From an uncultured Nostoc sp. (GTDB taxonomy: Bacteria; Cyanobacteriota; Cyanobacteriia; Cyanobacteriales; Nostocaceae): DNA of 64,000 bases. The notes under the pieces were generated by a model, which was given only the letters and a program-made list of their open reading frames with translations, did not search any database and was not told the DNA's origin. The translations under genes and the position numbers were made by a program. The stretch is taken from positions 67,860 to 131,859 of the forward strand of contig NZ_CALMFY010000113.1 in NCBI RefSeq assembly GCF_937863485.1, given 5' to 3'. Positions 48,718 to 55,446 of the stretch are shown here, one piece after another; position 1 is the stretch's first letter; each line of letters begins with the position of its first letter.

Positions 48718-49620
48718 ATGAATTCCGAATCGAAACTTTCTCAAACAGCCAATTCGTCGTTTACGATGGACGATTTTGCCAAAGCACTAGAAAAACACGA
48801 CTACCAGTTTCAAAAAGGACAGGTTGTACATGGCAAAGTGTTCCAACTTGACCATGATGGAGCTTATGTCGATATTGGTGGCAAGTCGTCAGCTTTTCTG
48901 CCGCGCGATGAGGCTTCTTTGAGAGCAGTGACCGATTTATCGGAGGTGCTGCCATTGCAAGAGGAAATGCAGTTTTTGATTATCCGAGATCAGGATGCAG
49001 AAGGTCAAGTCACCCTTTCTCGAAAGCAGTTGGAAATTCAGCACATCTGGGAACGACTGGCCGAAATGCAGGAAAATGCCCAGACTGTGCAAGTACGGGT
49101 TATGGGTGTAAATAAAGGTGGTGTCACCGTCGATATTCTCTCCTTGCGGGGATTTATTCCGCGATCGCACCTGGCAGAGCGTGATAATTTAGAAGCACTC
49201 AAAGGTCAAAATCTGACTGTGGGTTTTTTGGAAATTAATCGTAACACCAACAAACTTATCCTTTCCCAACGATTAGCAACTCGTTCTAGCAATTTCAGCT
49301 TGTTAGAACTAGGTCAACTGGTGGAAGGTAAAGTTACTGGCATCAAACCTTTTGGTGTATTTGTCGATTTAAACGGTATGGGTGCCTTGCTTCATATCAA
49401 GCAAGTAAGCCAAAAATTCATCGAATCTCTAGACAAGGTATTTCAAGTTGGGCAGCCAATTAAAGCTGTAATTATTGACTTGGATGAGGGTAAAGGGCGG
49501 GTTGCTCTTTCTACCAGAGTTTTAGAAAACTTCCCTGGCGAAGTGCTAGAGAATATGGATGAGGTGATGGCTTCGGCTGAGGCGCGTGCTAATAGGGCTA
49601 ATAACAAAGCTTCTGAATAG
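48718..49620 (+). CDS. S1 RNA-binding domain protein (ribosomal S1 homologue)
   Basis: 300 residues with three S1 (OB-fold) domains: about 33-105 (QVVHGKVFQLDHDGAYVDIG), 120-187 (VRVMGVNKGGVTVDILSLRG) and 201-273 (LVEGKVTGIKPFGVFVDLNG). Three domains is the length of cyanobacterial/plastid S1-type proteins rather than the six of E. coli. Cyanobacteria have two such genes (rps1a and rps1b); the ALLHIKQVSQKFIESL third domain and this length fit the second type, but I do not fix the symbol. It helps mRNA binding to the 30S subunit. A GC-rich terminator-like hairpin follows at 49689. Confidence 0.86.
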   Translation: MNSESKLSQTANSSFTMDDFAKALEKHDYQFQKGQVVHGKVFQLDHDGAYVDIGGKSSAFLPRDEASLRAVTDLSEVLPLQEEMQFLIIRDQDAEGQVTLSRKQLEIQHIWERLAEMQENAQTVQVRVMGVNKGGVTVDILSLRGFIPRSHLAERDNLEALKGQNLTVGFLEINRNTNKLILSQRLATRSSNFSLLELGQLVEGKVTGIKPFGVFVDLNGMGALLHIKQVSQKFIESLDKVFQVGQPIKAVIIDLDEGKGRVALSTRVLENFPGEVLENMDEVMASAEARANRANNKASE

Positions 49621-49688
49621 TTTTGAAATGGGCTGCTTGCACAAAGCGTTTAAATCCCCATGTGAAACAATTTTGAATTGTTAATACT

Positions 49689-49721
49689 CCCCCTGCATCT
49701 ACAAAGATGTGGGGGGATTTT
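49689..49721 (+). terminator. GC-rich hairpin (copy 1 of a repeated element)
   Basis: CCCCCTGCATC, loop TACAAA, GATGTGGGGGG, then ATTTT. It lies 68 bases after the S1-protein stop and would work as an intrinsic terminator. Nineteen bases (CCCCTGCATCTACAAAGAT) recur exactly at 52375-52393, in the same orientation, with the same right arm. Confidence 0.75.
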
Positions 49722-50147
49722 AAATTGGGAAAACTTTTCCCAGACTTCTTTCTAGCCTCTGGCTGGAAATGCGGGTAAAACAAGAATTTCAGTCAGCTTT
49801 AGATGACTTTCGCTATGAGCCGCAGAATTTATTCTGAGGCGGACGTGTGGGCAATGCCAACATTCTACAATGATGCAAATACCCTGAGTTCACAATCTCA
49901 CATTTGAACCCATCACCCGCCATAGGTTAGAAACCTACGGCTAATAGCCAAAGTCCTCTCAACAGGACTAAACAAGAACTTATCTCACTTCATGACTCGC
50001 TCACCCCGAAATTTTCAACCTGGATTTTGCTATCACATCAAAAACTAATTGCTATCAGCCCCCAGTGCCAGGTATCGGATCTCTAAAATGTTGATAAACT
50101 CGTAGAAAACAACCTTATTACAAAGTATTTATAAAAGTCTGAAGTGC
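49722..50147. other. Intergenic region with hairpins, no gene
   Basis: About 425 bases. Two imperfect or short hairpins: CCGCAGAATTTATTCTGAGG around 49821-49840 and AGTCCTCTCAACAGGACT around 49951-49968, next to TAGGTTAGAAACCTA. Such hairpins recur near transposon ends in cyanobacteria and may be remnants of a transposable element, but no transposase frame is present. Confidence 0.45.
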
Positions 50148-51083
50148 TTATATGTTACACTTCACAAGTTTCAGCCCGACAAAAGAGAAACTACCCTCCA
50201 CTGAGAAAGCTGAGTATAATAAAATCGGGATGTGTCCCTCTGGTGCTGAAGTGTTAAAAGCTACCTCACTCTCTTCTTTAATCCAGTTTCCTTTCACTCT
50301 CCATCCTACGCGATCACCAAATTCTTCCCAGGCTTCTTCATCATATTCACCATATTCACCGTCAGCCTTCTCACCAACGCTCAGATAAATTTTCTTCTGA
50401 ATACTAAAGCCAAAGCGCCCATTGCTGTATTTTACCCAGAGTTGGTTAATGGTGCGTAAGTCAGTACAGGGAAAATTATTGATGGATTCAGTATTAAACT
50501 GGCCTTCCTCTTCCCTGCTAGATGCCTTGAGCATCACAGCTAAAGTTTCCTCATCCGCTTCTTTCCACTTGCCTGCTGCTAGTAAATCTCGCAATCGCGT
50601 GTAGTTTACTCCCTTCTCAGAACTGAGGTCGTCGGCTTGAATTACTGGCTGTAGCTTTGGTTTTCGCTCTGGCGGTTTTCCAGTAATACCCCAAATTAAG
50701 TTCTCCATAGCCTCAGTATCTGTCCGAAAGTCAACCCACGTATGACCCCTAAGAAAAATTGAGAGTTTAGGCTGCTGTGGTGTATTTCCAAGCAAAACGG
50801 GAATCACGGGGCAGTTTCTCTCTACAAATTCGTTTAAAAAAGCTCTCATCTCTTGACTTTGCCAAGGGCCAAGTCCACTACTACCGACAAAAACTGCTGC
50901 TGATTTAATATTTTCTATTTGTTCTTCTAGTAAAGACTGCCATGCTAAACCAGGACGAAGTGCCCACTTATCTAGCCAAGGTTTAATTCCTTGTCTTGTT
51001 AATTCATGAGCAATTTCTATAACTTCAGGCTTGTCTTTGCTATTGTGACAAAGGAAGACATCATACTGATCTTCGTCACTCAT
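50148..51083 (-). CDS. TIR - GUN4 fusion protein
   Basis: 311 residues. Residues 1-135 are a TIR domain (YDVFLCHNSKDKPEVIEIAH; AAVFVGSSGLGPWQSQEMRA), with E78 a candidate for the catalytic glutamate of TIR NADases. A linker of about 25 residues leads to a GUN4 domain (about 160-290: NYTRLRDLLAAGKWKEADEE; DLRTINQLWVKYSNGRFGFS; NWIKEESEVAFNTSAPEGHI). GUN4 binds porphyrins (protoporphyrin IX, Mg-protoporphyrin) and activates Mg-chelatase in chlorophyll synthesis; fusions to signalling domains are known in cyanobacteria. Here it may sense tetrapyrroles and switch the TIR module (inference). The gene stands alone. Confidence 0.82.
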   Translation of the reverse strand: MSDEDQYDVFLCHNSKDKPEVIEIAHELTRQGIKPWLDKWALRPGLAWQSLLEEQIENIKSAAVFVGSSGLGPWQSQEMRAFLNEFVERNCPVIPVLLGNTPQQPKLSIFLRGHTWVDFRTDTEAMENLIWGITGKPPERKPKLQPVIQADDLSSEKGVNYTRLRDLLAAGKWKEADEETLAVMLKASSREEEGQFNTESINNFPCTDLRTINQLWVKYSNGRFGFSIQKKIYLSVGEKADGEYGEYDEEAWEEFGDRVGWRVKGNWIKEESEVAFNTSAPEGHIPILLYSAFSVEGSFSFVGLKLVKCNI

Positions 51084-51218
51084 CTATAAGTCTCCTGACA
51101 TCCACTTTTCTATACCAGCAATACTTGCCAAGGCATTATACTTACTGCTCTAAATCCTTCTTCAACGATTCTAACTCAACCCAATACTGCGTACGTTTTG
51201 CCTAAAAAATAACTCCAA

Positions 51219-51294
51219 TGTAGGTTGGGTTGAGGAACGAAACCCAACATTTTCACGGCTTTGTTGGGTTTCACTCCGTTCAACCCAACCTACA
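51219..51294. repeat. Nested inverted repeat (TGTAGGTTGGGTTGA type)
   Basis: Outer arms TGTAGGTTGGGTTGA (51219-51233) and TCAACCCAACCTACA (51280-51294) match exactly; inner arms AAACCCAACA (51240-51249) and TGTTGGGTTT (51262-51271) also pair. This is the layout of dispersed palindromic (MITE-like) repeats frequent in cyanobacteria. It has no coding capacity. Confidence 0.85.
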
Positions 51295-51376
51295 AATCTT
51301 CTTAACGTAATTACTTAAGTTACTAGTTAATGCATCGAAAAAATGGATCAAGTCGAATTTAATAAGCAAAATGGCA

Positions 51377-51583
51377 TTTGACTTACTCAAAATACCATTT
51401 GACTTACTCAAAAGCTGTGTTTGCTTTCTAATTTCGGTGTTTTCCGCAAGCAAAAGCTGTGTTTACTTTCTCAAACCCCAGTTTGCTTTCTCATTTCGGT
51501 ATATTCCGCAAGCAAAATGAGCTTTTACTTTCTCAAACCCCAGTTTGCTTTCTCATTTTGGTGTATTCCGCAAGCAATCAAGC
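51377..51583 (+). repeat. Phased motif array with 62-bp tandem repeats
   Basis: Two TTTGACTTACTCAAAA motifs start at 51377 and 51398. Then GTTTGCTTTC starts at 51419, 51481 and 51543 (exact 62-bp period), and TTTACTTTCTCAAAC starts at 51462 and 51524 (again 62 bp). Successive related motifs (RCTTWCTCA) are thus spaced 21, 21, 42, 20, 42 and 20 bp, close to whole turns of the helix. The position skipped at 51440 holds an inverted relative (TTTTCCGCAAGCAAAA). The array ends in a 12-bp inverted repeat (51575-51610). This arrangement resembles plasmid iterons or ParR-type centromeres. Confidence 0.85.
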
Positions 51584-51610
51584 ATAGTGCTATCTCAATA
51601 TGCTTGATTG
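51575..51610. repeat. 12-bp inverted repeat at the end of the array
   Basis: CAATCAAGCATA (51575-51586) and TATGCTTGATTG (51599-51610) are exact complements separated by 12 bases. It lies between the motif array and the stop of the ribbon-helix-helix gene and could be a hairpin or a dimer-binding site. Confidence 0.75.
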
Positions 51611-51659
51611 CTGACTCATTCCAGTAATTCACACACTCGTGACAACTATCCCTTTGAGA

Positions 51660-51848
51660 TTACTTCTCTTTATCTTTATCTAATGCTTCCTCGATCGCAC
51701 GACGGCAAAATTCTGGAGGATCATCCTTGCTGGATAGTTCTTCCTTCATAGTCTTGGTAATACGTAGGTTAATCCTTTCTGTTAATGATTCTTCTCTATT
51801 TGATTTAATTGGTTGTAAATTTTGTGGGTTCCCTTTAGGATTAGGCAT
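51660..51848 (-). CDS. Ribbon-helix-helix-type small DNA-binding protein
   Basis: 62 residues. The core ERINLRITKTMKEELSSKDD plus PPEFCRRAIEEALDK has the RHH pattern: a short strand (RINLRI), then helix, turn and second helix. The N-terminus is basic and Asn/Pro-rich (MPNPKGNPQNLQPIKSNREE), like the flexible arms of plasmid partition and copy-control RHH proteins. Its stop is 77 bases from the phased array, which could be its binding site; its promoter faces the SAP-like gene. Function inferred from fold and context. Confidence 0.62.
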   Translation of the reverse strand: MPNPKGNPQNLQPIKSNREESLTERINLRITKTMKEELSSKDDPPEFCRRAIEEALDKDKEK

Positions 51849-51976
51849 TATTGAGAAATATAAACAAGGCTTGATTTACTTGGTGCCAAAACAATAGATT
51901 GTTTTTTGGTGGTTGCTACAACTTGCCGGAAGTACAACCACCAATATCCAATTTCAAAAATGGACACTACTATTTT

Positions 51977-52354
51977 ATGTTCACGCGTTCTGAACTTGAA
52001 ATCAAGACTATTAAAGAATTACGCGACTTGTGTCGTAGATACGGCATCAAACCAACCGGGAATGCAGGATACAAAACCTCGTACATCGTAACTCTGATGG
52101 CATTTCCATTTTTAGCGCTGCAACAAATGAAGCAAGGTAAAGGGTTAAAATTCCCTAACTTTAACGCTATCCAGATAATCAGTTCTGCTATTGAAGAGAT
52201 GAATTCACCCACAGATGAGCAAGCAGCACTAATTCGGATAACTTTAGAGGGTAGGAAAATGAGCTATCCTGACCGCTACGACCAGGAGAACCTGCTGAAC
52301 TTGCACAAGGCTAAGATGTCGCTTGAACAAGCTATTGACTTGTTGAGCCAGTAA
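51977..52354 (+). CDS. Small protein with SAP-like N-terminus
   Basis: 125 residues from the ATG at 51977; the frame is open to a TTG near 51899, but that extension has no clear origin. Residues 5-40 (SELEIKTIKELRDLCRRYGI; KPTGNAGYKTSYIV) resemble a SAP helix-extension-helix DNA/RNA-binding motif. The rest is helical (FNAIQIISSAIEEMNSPTDE; LLNLHKAKMSLEQAIDLLSQ). Divergent from the ribbon-helix-helix gene. A GC-rich hairpin follows 20 bases after the stop. Not matched to a named family. Confidence 0.58.
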   Translation: MFTRSELEIKTIKELRDLCRRYGIKPTGNAGYKTSYIVTLMAFPFLALQQMKQGKGLKFPNFNAIQIISSAIEEMNSPTDEQAALIRITLEGRKMSYPDRYDQENLLNLHKAKMSLEQAIDLLSQ

Positions 52355-52374
52355 AACTAATCCCATTACCCTAT

Positions 52375-52402
52375 CCCCTGCATCTACAAAGATATGGGGG
52401 AT
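52375..52402 (+). terminator. GC-rich hairpin (copy 2 of a repeated element)
   Basis: CCCCTGCATC, loop TACAAA, GATATGGGGG. It is almost identical to the hairpin at 49689-49721. It serves as probable terminator of the SAP-like gene. Confidence 0.72.
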
Positions 52403-52463
52403 CATTTGTAGAGTATTAAGATAAATAAGGTGTGACCTATTGGCTTAGTTGGCGTGAGGATAT

Positions 52464-52546
52464 CTTGAGCATAGTAACAAAGTATAAAGATATGCTCATG
52501 TTGTTTAAGTATTGCTCAACGGGTTTTGAGCATATATCGAGCATTT
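52464..52546. promoter_or_regulatory. Clustered GAGCAT/ATGCTC motifs upstream of an NmrA-like gene
   Basis: TTGAGCATA (52466-52474), TATGCTCAT (52492-52500), TTGCTCAA (52513-52520), TTGAGCATA (52527-52535) and CGAGCAT (52539-52545) fall within 80 bases directly upstream of the start at 52589. The opposed orientations could be a multi-site operator. This is a pattern observation; no protein is known to me for it. Confidence 0.45.
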
Positions 52547-52588
52547 CAAGAACTATAAACGCTGAAAGTATTCAATTTAGGTATTTAT

Positions 52589-53464
52589 ATGTTTCTAGTA
52601 ACTGGAGCAACGGGAGGAATTGGTCGCAGAGTTGTGCGACTCCTACGGCAACGAGAGCAGTCTGTGCGGGCATTTGTCCGCCTTAACTCACGCTACAGCG
52701 AGTTAGAACACCGGGGTGCAGAAATTTTCATCGGTGACTTACTAGAGGAAAAAGATATCCAAAAAGCTAGTCGGCATATCCAGTATGTTATCAGCGCCCA
52801 CGGTTCTGATAGCGATGCCCTATCTTTAGATTACCGCGCCAATATTGAACTGATTGACCAAGCAAAAGCCAATGGCGTAGAGCATTTTGTCTTCATTTCT
52901 GTATTGGGAGCCGATCGCGGATATGAAGACGCTCCTGTGTTCAAAGCCAAACGAGCAGTAGAGCGATATTTGGCAGCTAGTGGCTTGAATTACACAATTT
53001 TACGCCCAGCTGGATTAGCATCTAACTTGTTGCCACTAGTAGAACGATTTCGGGAAACGGGATTGTATTTGCTGATTGGCGATCGCAAAAATCGTACCTC
53101 AATTGTCAGTACCGATGATTTGGCAAGGATAGTGGTGGATTCTGTGACAGTTGAAGGTGCTCGCAACCAGATTTTACCAGTGGGAGGGCCAGAGATTTTA
53201 TTACGAGAAGATATTCCCCGAATTTTTGGTCGGATCTTCACCAAAGAGCCAGTAATAATTAACTCACCACTATTTCTCATTGATGGGTTACAAGGTGGAT
53301 TGGGTTTATTTAATCCCCAAATCCAGAAAGCTTTGGGAACCTATCGCACATTGCTAGCAAATGAATTTTTCTGTACAAAAGATGAAATTGCCAATTTAGA
53401 GGCGATTTTTAACTTCCAGTTGGAGACATTAGAAAACTTTTTGCGGCGCTATCTAGCTGTTTGA
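52589..53464 (+). CDS. NAD(P)-binding (NmrA/Ycf39-like) atypical short-chain dehydrogenase
   Basis: 291 residues. The nucleotide motif VTGATGGIGRRVVRLLRQR (GxxGxxG, 6-12) and ILRPAGLASNLLPLV, typical for NmrA-like and Ycf39-like proteins, are present; the YxxxK pair of classical SDRs is not clear. Ycf39-type members assist photosystem II assembly or quinone binding, others are sensors or reductases; none can be fixed here. It has a cluster of GAGCAT motifs upstream. Confidence 0.78.
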   Translation: MFLVTGATGGIGRRVVRLLRQREQSVRAFVRLNSRYSELEHRGAEIFIGDLLEEKDIQKASRHIQYVISAHGSDSDALSLDYRANIELIDQAKANGVEHFVFISVLGADRGYEDAPVFKAKRAVERYLAASGLNYTILRPAGLASNLLPLVERFRETGLYLLIGDRKNRTSIVSTDDLARIVVDSVTVEGARNQILPVGGPEILLREDIPRIFGRIFTKEPVIINSPLFLIDGLQGGLGLFNPQIQKALGTYRTLLANEFFCTKDEIANLEAIFNFQLETLENFLRRYLAV

Positions 53465-53604
53465 ATTAAGTAATGGGGCATGGAGCATGGAGCATGAGCA
53501 GAAAAACTAATACCCAATGCCCAATACTTCGACGCCGCTCAGTACAAGTGCCCGATGCCCAATGCCCAATGCCCAATGCCCAATGCCCAATAATCAAAAA
53601 TTCT
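53462..53604. repeat. Heptanucleotide block (CCCAATG) before the HlyD gene
   Basis: Tandem CCCAATG units (53558-53590) and related ones nearby. Translating through it gives the low-complexity run VPDAQCPMPNAQCPI in frame with the HlyD-family gene, which shows the longer start at 53473 is an artefact of repeat sequence rather than protein. Confidence 0.75.
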
Positions 53605-55101
53605 ATGAAATCTTCCCTATCTGCAAAAGCTGCTCAAGCACGTAAGACAAAAGAGCGATTCCCTCAACCAGAGGAACAACTCACCTATGAATTGGGGAAG
53701 GCGGTACAGGAATTGCCACCCCTGTACACTAGATTATTAGCGGGAACGATGAGCGTCATCGTATTTGGGGCGATCGCCTGGGCGCACTTCTCACAAATAG
53801 ATGAAGTAGCAACAGCACAAGGGGAATTAATTGCTTCCACACAGGTAAGACCGGTGACATCCTTGGGTGGGGGGTCAATTGTCGCCGTCAAAGTGCAAGA
53901 AGGCGATCACGTTACCAAAGGTGAAGTTCTGATTCAAAAAGATCCAGACTTGCAAATAACCGATGTTTCCCGCCTAGCCAAATCTACTAGATTGATTCAA
54001 GACGATTTGCAACGTTTGGATGCAGAACGCACCGGAGGCAAAACTACTGGGACGAAAGTGCAAGATGAACTTTTAAATTCCCGCCTGCAAGATTTCCAAG
54101 CTCGTCAAGCAGCGGCGGAAGCAGAAGCAAATCGCCAAATAGCACTGATCAATCAAGCCAAAGTCCGCTTGACTAGATTGCAAGACAACTTAGTTAATGC
54201 CAAAAGCAGCGTTGGCAATGCCAAAACCAACCTTGTGAACGCAGATAGCATCAGAATTAAAATTGAAAGTAATTTGACGCTCGCTCAACAAAGGGAAAAA
54301 AGCCTACGCACCTTAATTACTCCTGGTGCTGTACCTCGTGTCGATTACTTGGATGCCCAAGAAAGATTAACTCGGGCAAAAACAGAAATCACTAAAGCAC
54401 AAGATGATGTTACCAATAGCCAGAATAAAATCACAGAGGCTCAAGATAAAGTCACATCATTAGAAAAAGATATTGCTGCCCAAGTCCAAGAAATTCGACA
54501 AGCAGAACAAGCTTACAACGCTGCACGCAGTCAGACCGAGCGTGTATCATCAGAACGCCAAAGTGAAATTTTGACCCAGTTCAATAAGCGTAAAGAAGAA
54601 CTGACAACTGCTCAAGGTCAATTAGAGCAGGCAAGGAAGCAGCAAGCTTTAGAAACGATTGAGGCTCCCGTTGCCGGTACGATTTACAGAGTTAAAGCCA
54701 CTAAGGGCCCAGTGCAATCTGGTGAAGAATTGCTGTCAATTTTGCCGGAAGGGGAAGAAATGCTCCTAGAGGTGAAAGTTCTCAATCGTGATATTGGGTT
54801 TATTCGTCAAGGAATGAAAGCAAAAGTGAAAATGGCGACTTTCCCCTTCCAGGAATTTGGCATTGTAGATGGCGAAGTCATACAAGTCAGTCCGAATGCA
54901 ATTGTTGATAAAGAATTGGGGTTAGTTTTCCCCACCAGAATTAAGGTAAATAAACACTCAGTGAACGTGCGGGGTCAAGAAGTAGAATTTACACCAGGAA
55001 TGGCTGCTACAGGTGAAATTGTTACTCGTAAAAAGTCAATTTTGACATTCATTACTGAACCTGTGACACGACGATTCAGTGAGGCATTTTCTGTTAGGTA
55101 G
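53605..55101 (+). CDS. HlyD-family membrane-fusion (periplasmic adaptor) protein
   Basis: 498 residues from the ATG at 53605; upstream codons are heptamer repeats. One N-terminal membrane helix (about 46-66, RLLAGTMSVIVFGAIAWAHF), a lipoyl half-motif (GGGSIVAVKVQEGDHVTKGE), a long coiled-coil hairpin rich in Gln/Ala/Lys (about 120-330), the second lipoyl half (IEAPVAGTIYRVKATKGPVQ), and a beta-barrel domain follow. HlyD proteins link an inner-membrane ABC transporter to an outer-membrane channel in type I secretion. A likely ABC partner lies 3 kb away on the other strand (58115-60862); TolC-type partner is outside the window. Confidence 0.9.
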   Translation: MKSSLSAKAAQARKTKERFPQPEEQLTYELGKAVQELPPLYTRLLAGTMSVIVFGAIAWAHFSQIDEVATAQGELIASTQVRPVTSLGGGSIVAVKVQEGDHVTKGEVLIQKDPDLQITDVSRLAKSTRLIQDDLQRLDAERTGGKTTGTKVQDELLNSRLQDFQARQAAAEAEANRQIALINQAKVRLTRLQDNLVNAKSSVGNAKTNLVNADSIRIKIESNLTLAQQREKSLRTLITPGAVPRVDYLDAQERLTRAKTEITKAQDDVTNSQNKITEAQDKVTSLEKDIAAQVQEIRQAEQAYNAARSQTERVSSERQSEILTQFNKRKEELTTAQGQLEQARKQQALETIEAPVAGTIYRVKATKGPVQSGEELLSILPEGEEMLLEVKVLNRDIGFIRQGMKAKVKMATFPFQEFGIVDGEVIQVSPNAIVDKELGLVFPTRIKVNKHSVNVRGQEVEFTPGMAATGEIVTRKKSILTFITEPVTRRFSEAFSVR

Positions 55102-55446
55102 GTTTGTATCTCCTGTTTGAACAAAATGTTCCCTCTCATTTCAGACAACCTACAAAAGAGCGATCGCACTCTATTATTCCAAGCAATAGAAAGGCGATCG
55201 CTGCCAATTAACTTCTGTAAAAAAGAGCGCTCGCCTATTTTCTCTCATCCTGTGATAGCTTTTTACCAAATATATTCTATCTGAAATATATGTTTTTTTC
55301 GCCTGGTATACTTATCGGGTAAAGATTGTTAGCAATAATTATAAAAATGTAGAGACGCGAAATTTCACATCTCTACAAACTTTTTCAGTTGGTTGATTTT
55401 CTTAAGCGAGCAGTATTAAACTCAACTGCAAATCGCTATATAATTT
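55102..55446. other. Intergenic region with HIP1 sites and a palindromic repeat
   Basis: 345 bases between convergent genes. It contains two GCGATCGC-type sites and the imperfect GTAGAGACGCGA palindrome at 55350-55377. No open frame of note. Confidence 0.55.
55350..55377. repeat. Degenerate copy of the GTAGAGACGCGA palindrome
   Basis: GTAGAGACGCGAAAT is followed by TTCACATCTCTAC: the outer arms (GTAGAGA/TCTCTAC) are exact, the inner ones have changed. It is related to the perfect palindrome at 5062-5089. Confidence 0.7.

Noticed and set aside
49800-50000. Possible transposon end (hairpins near AGTCCTCTCAACAGGACT)
   Set aside because: No transposase frame or second end was seen; noted only as hairpins in the intergenic entry.
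51377-51610. Possible CRISPR array
   Set aside because: Repeats are only about 62 bp apart with the whole unit conserved rather than unique spacers, and no cas genes are near; a phased motif array fits better.
51421-51627. A 68-residue plus-strand frame through the motif array
   Set aside because: It is generated by the 62-bp tandem repeat and has no independent evidence.
52432-52686. An 84-residue plus-strand frame upstream of the NmrA-like gene
   Set aside because: It runs through the GAGCAT motif cluster and overlaps the start of the better-supported gene at 52589.
53473-53604. 44-residue N-terminal extension of the HlyD-family protein
   Set aside because: It is encoded by CCCAATG heptamer repeats; the ATG at 53605 gives a normal adaptor N-terminus.
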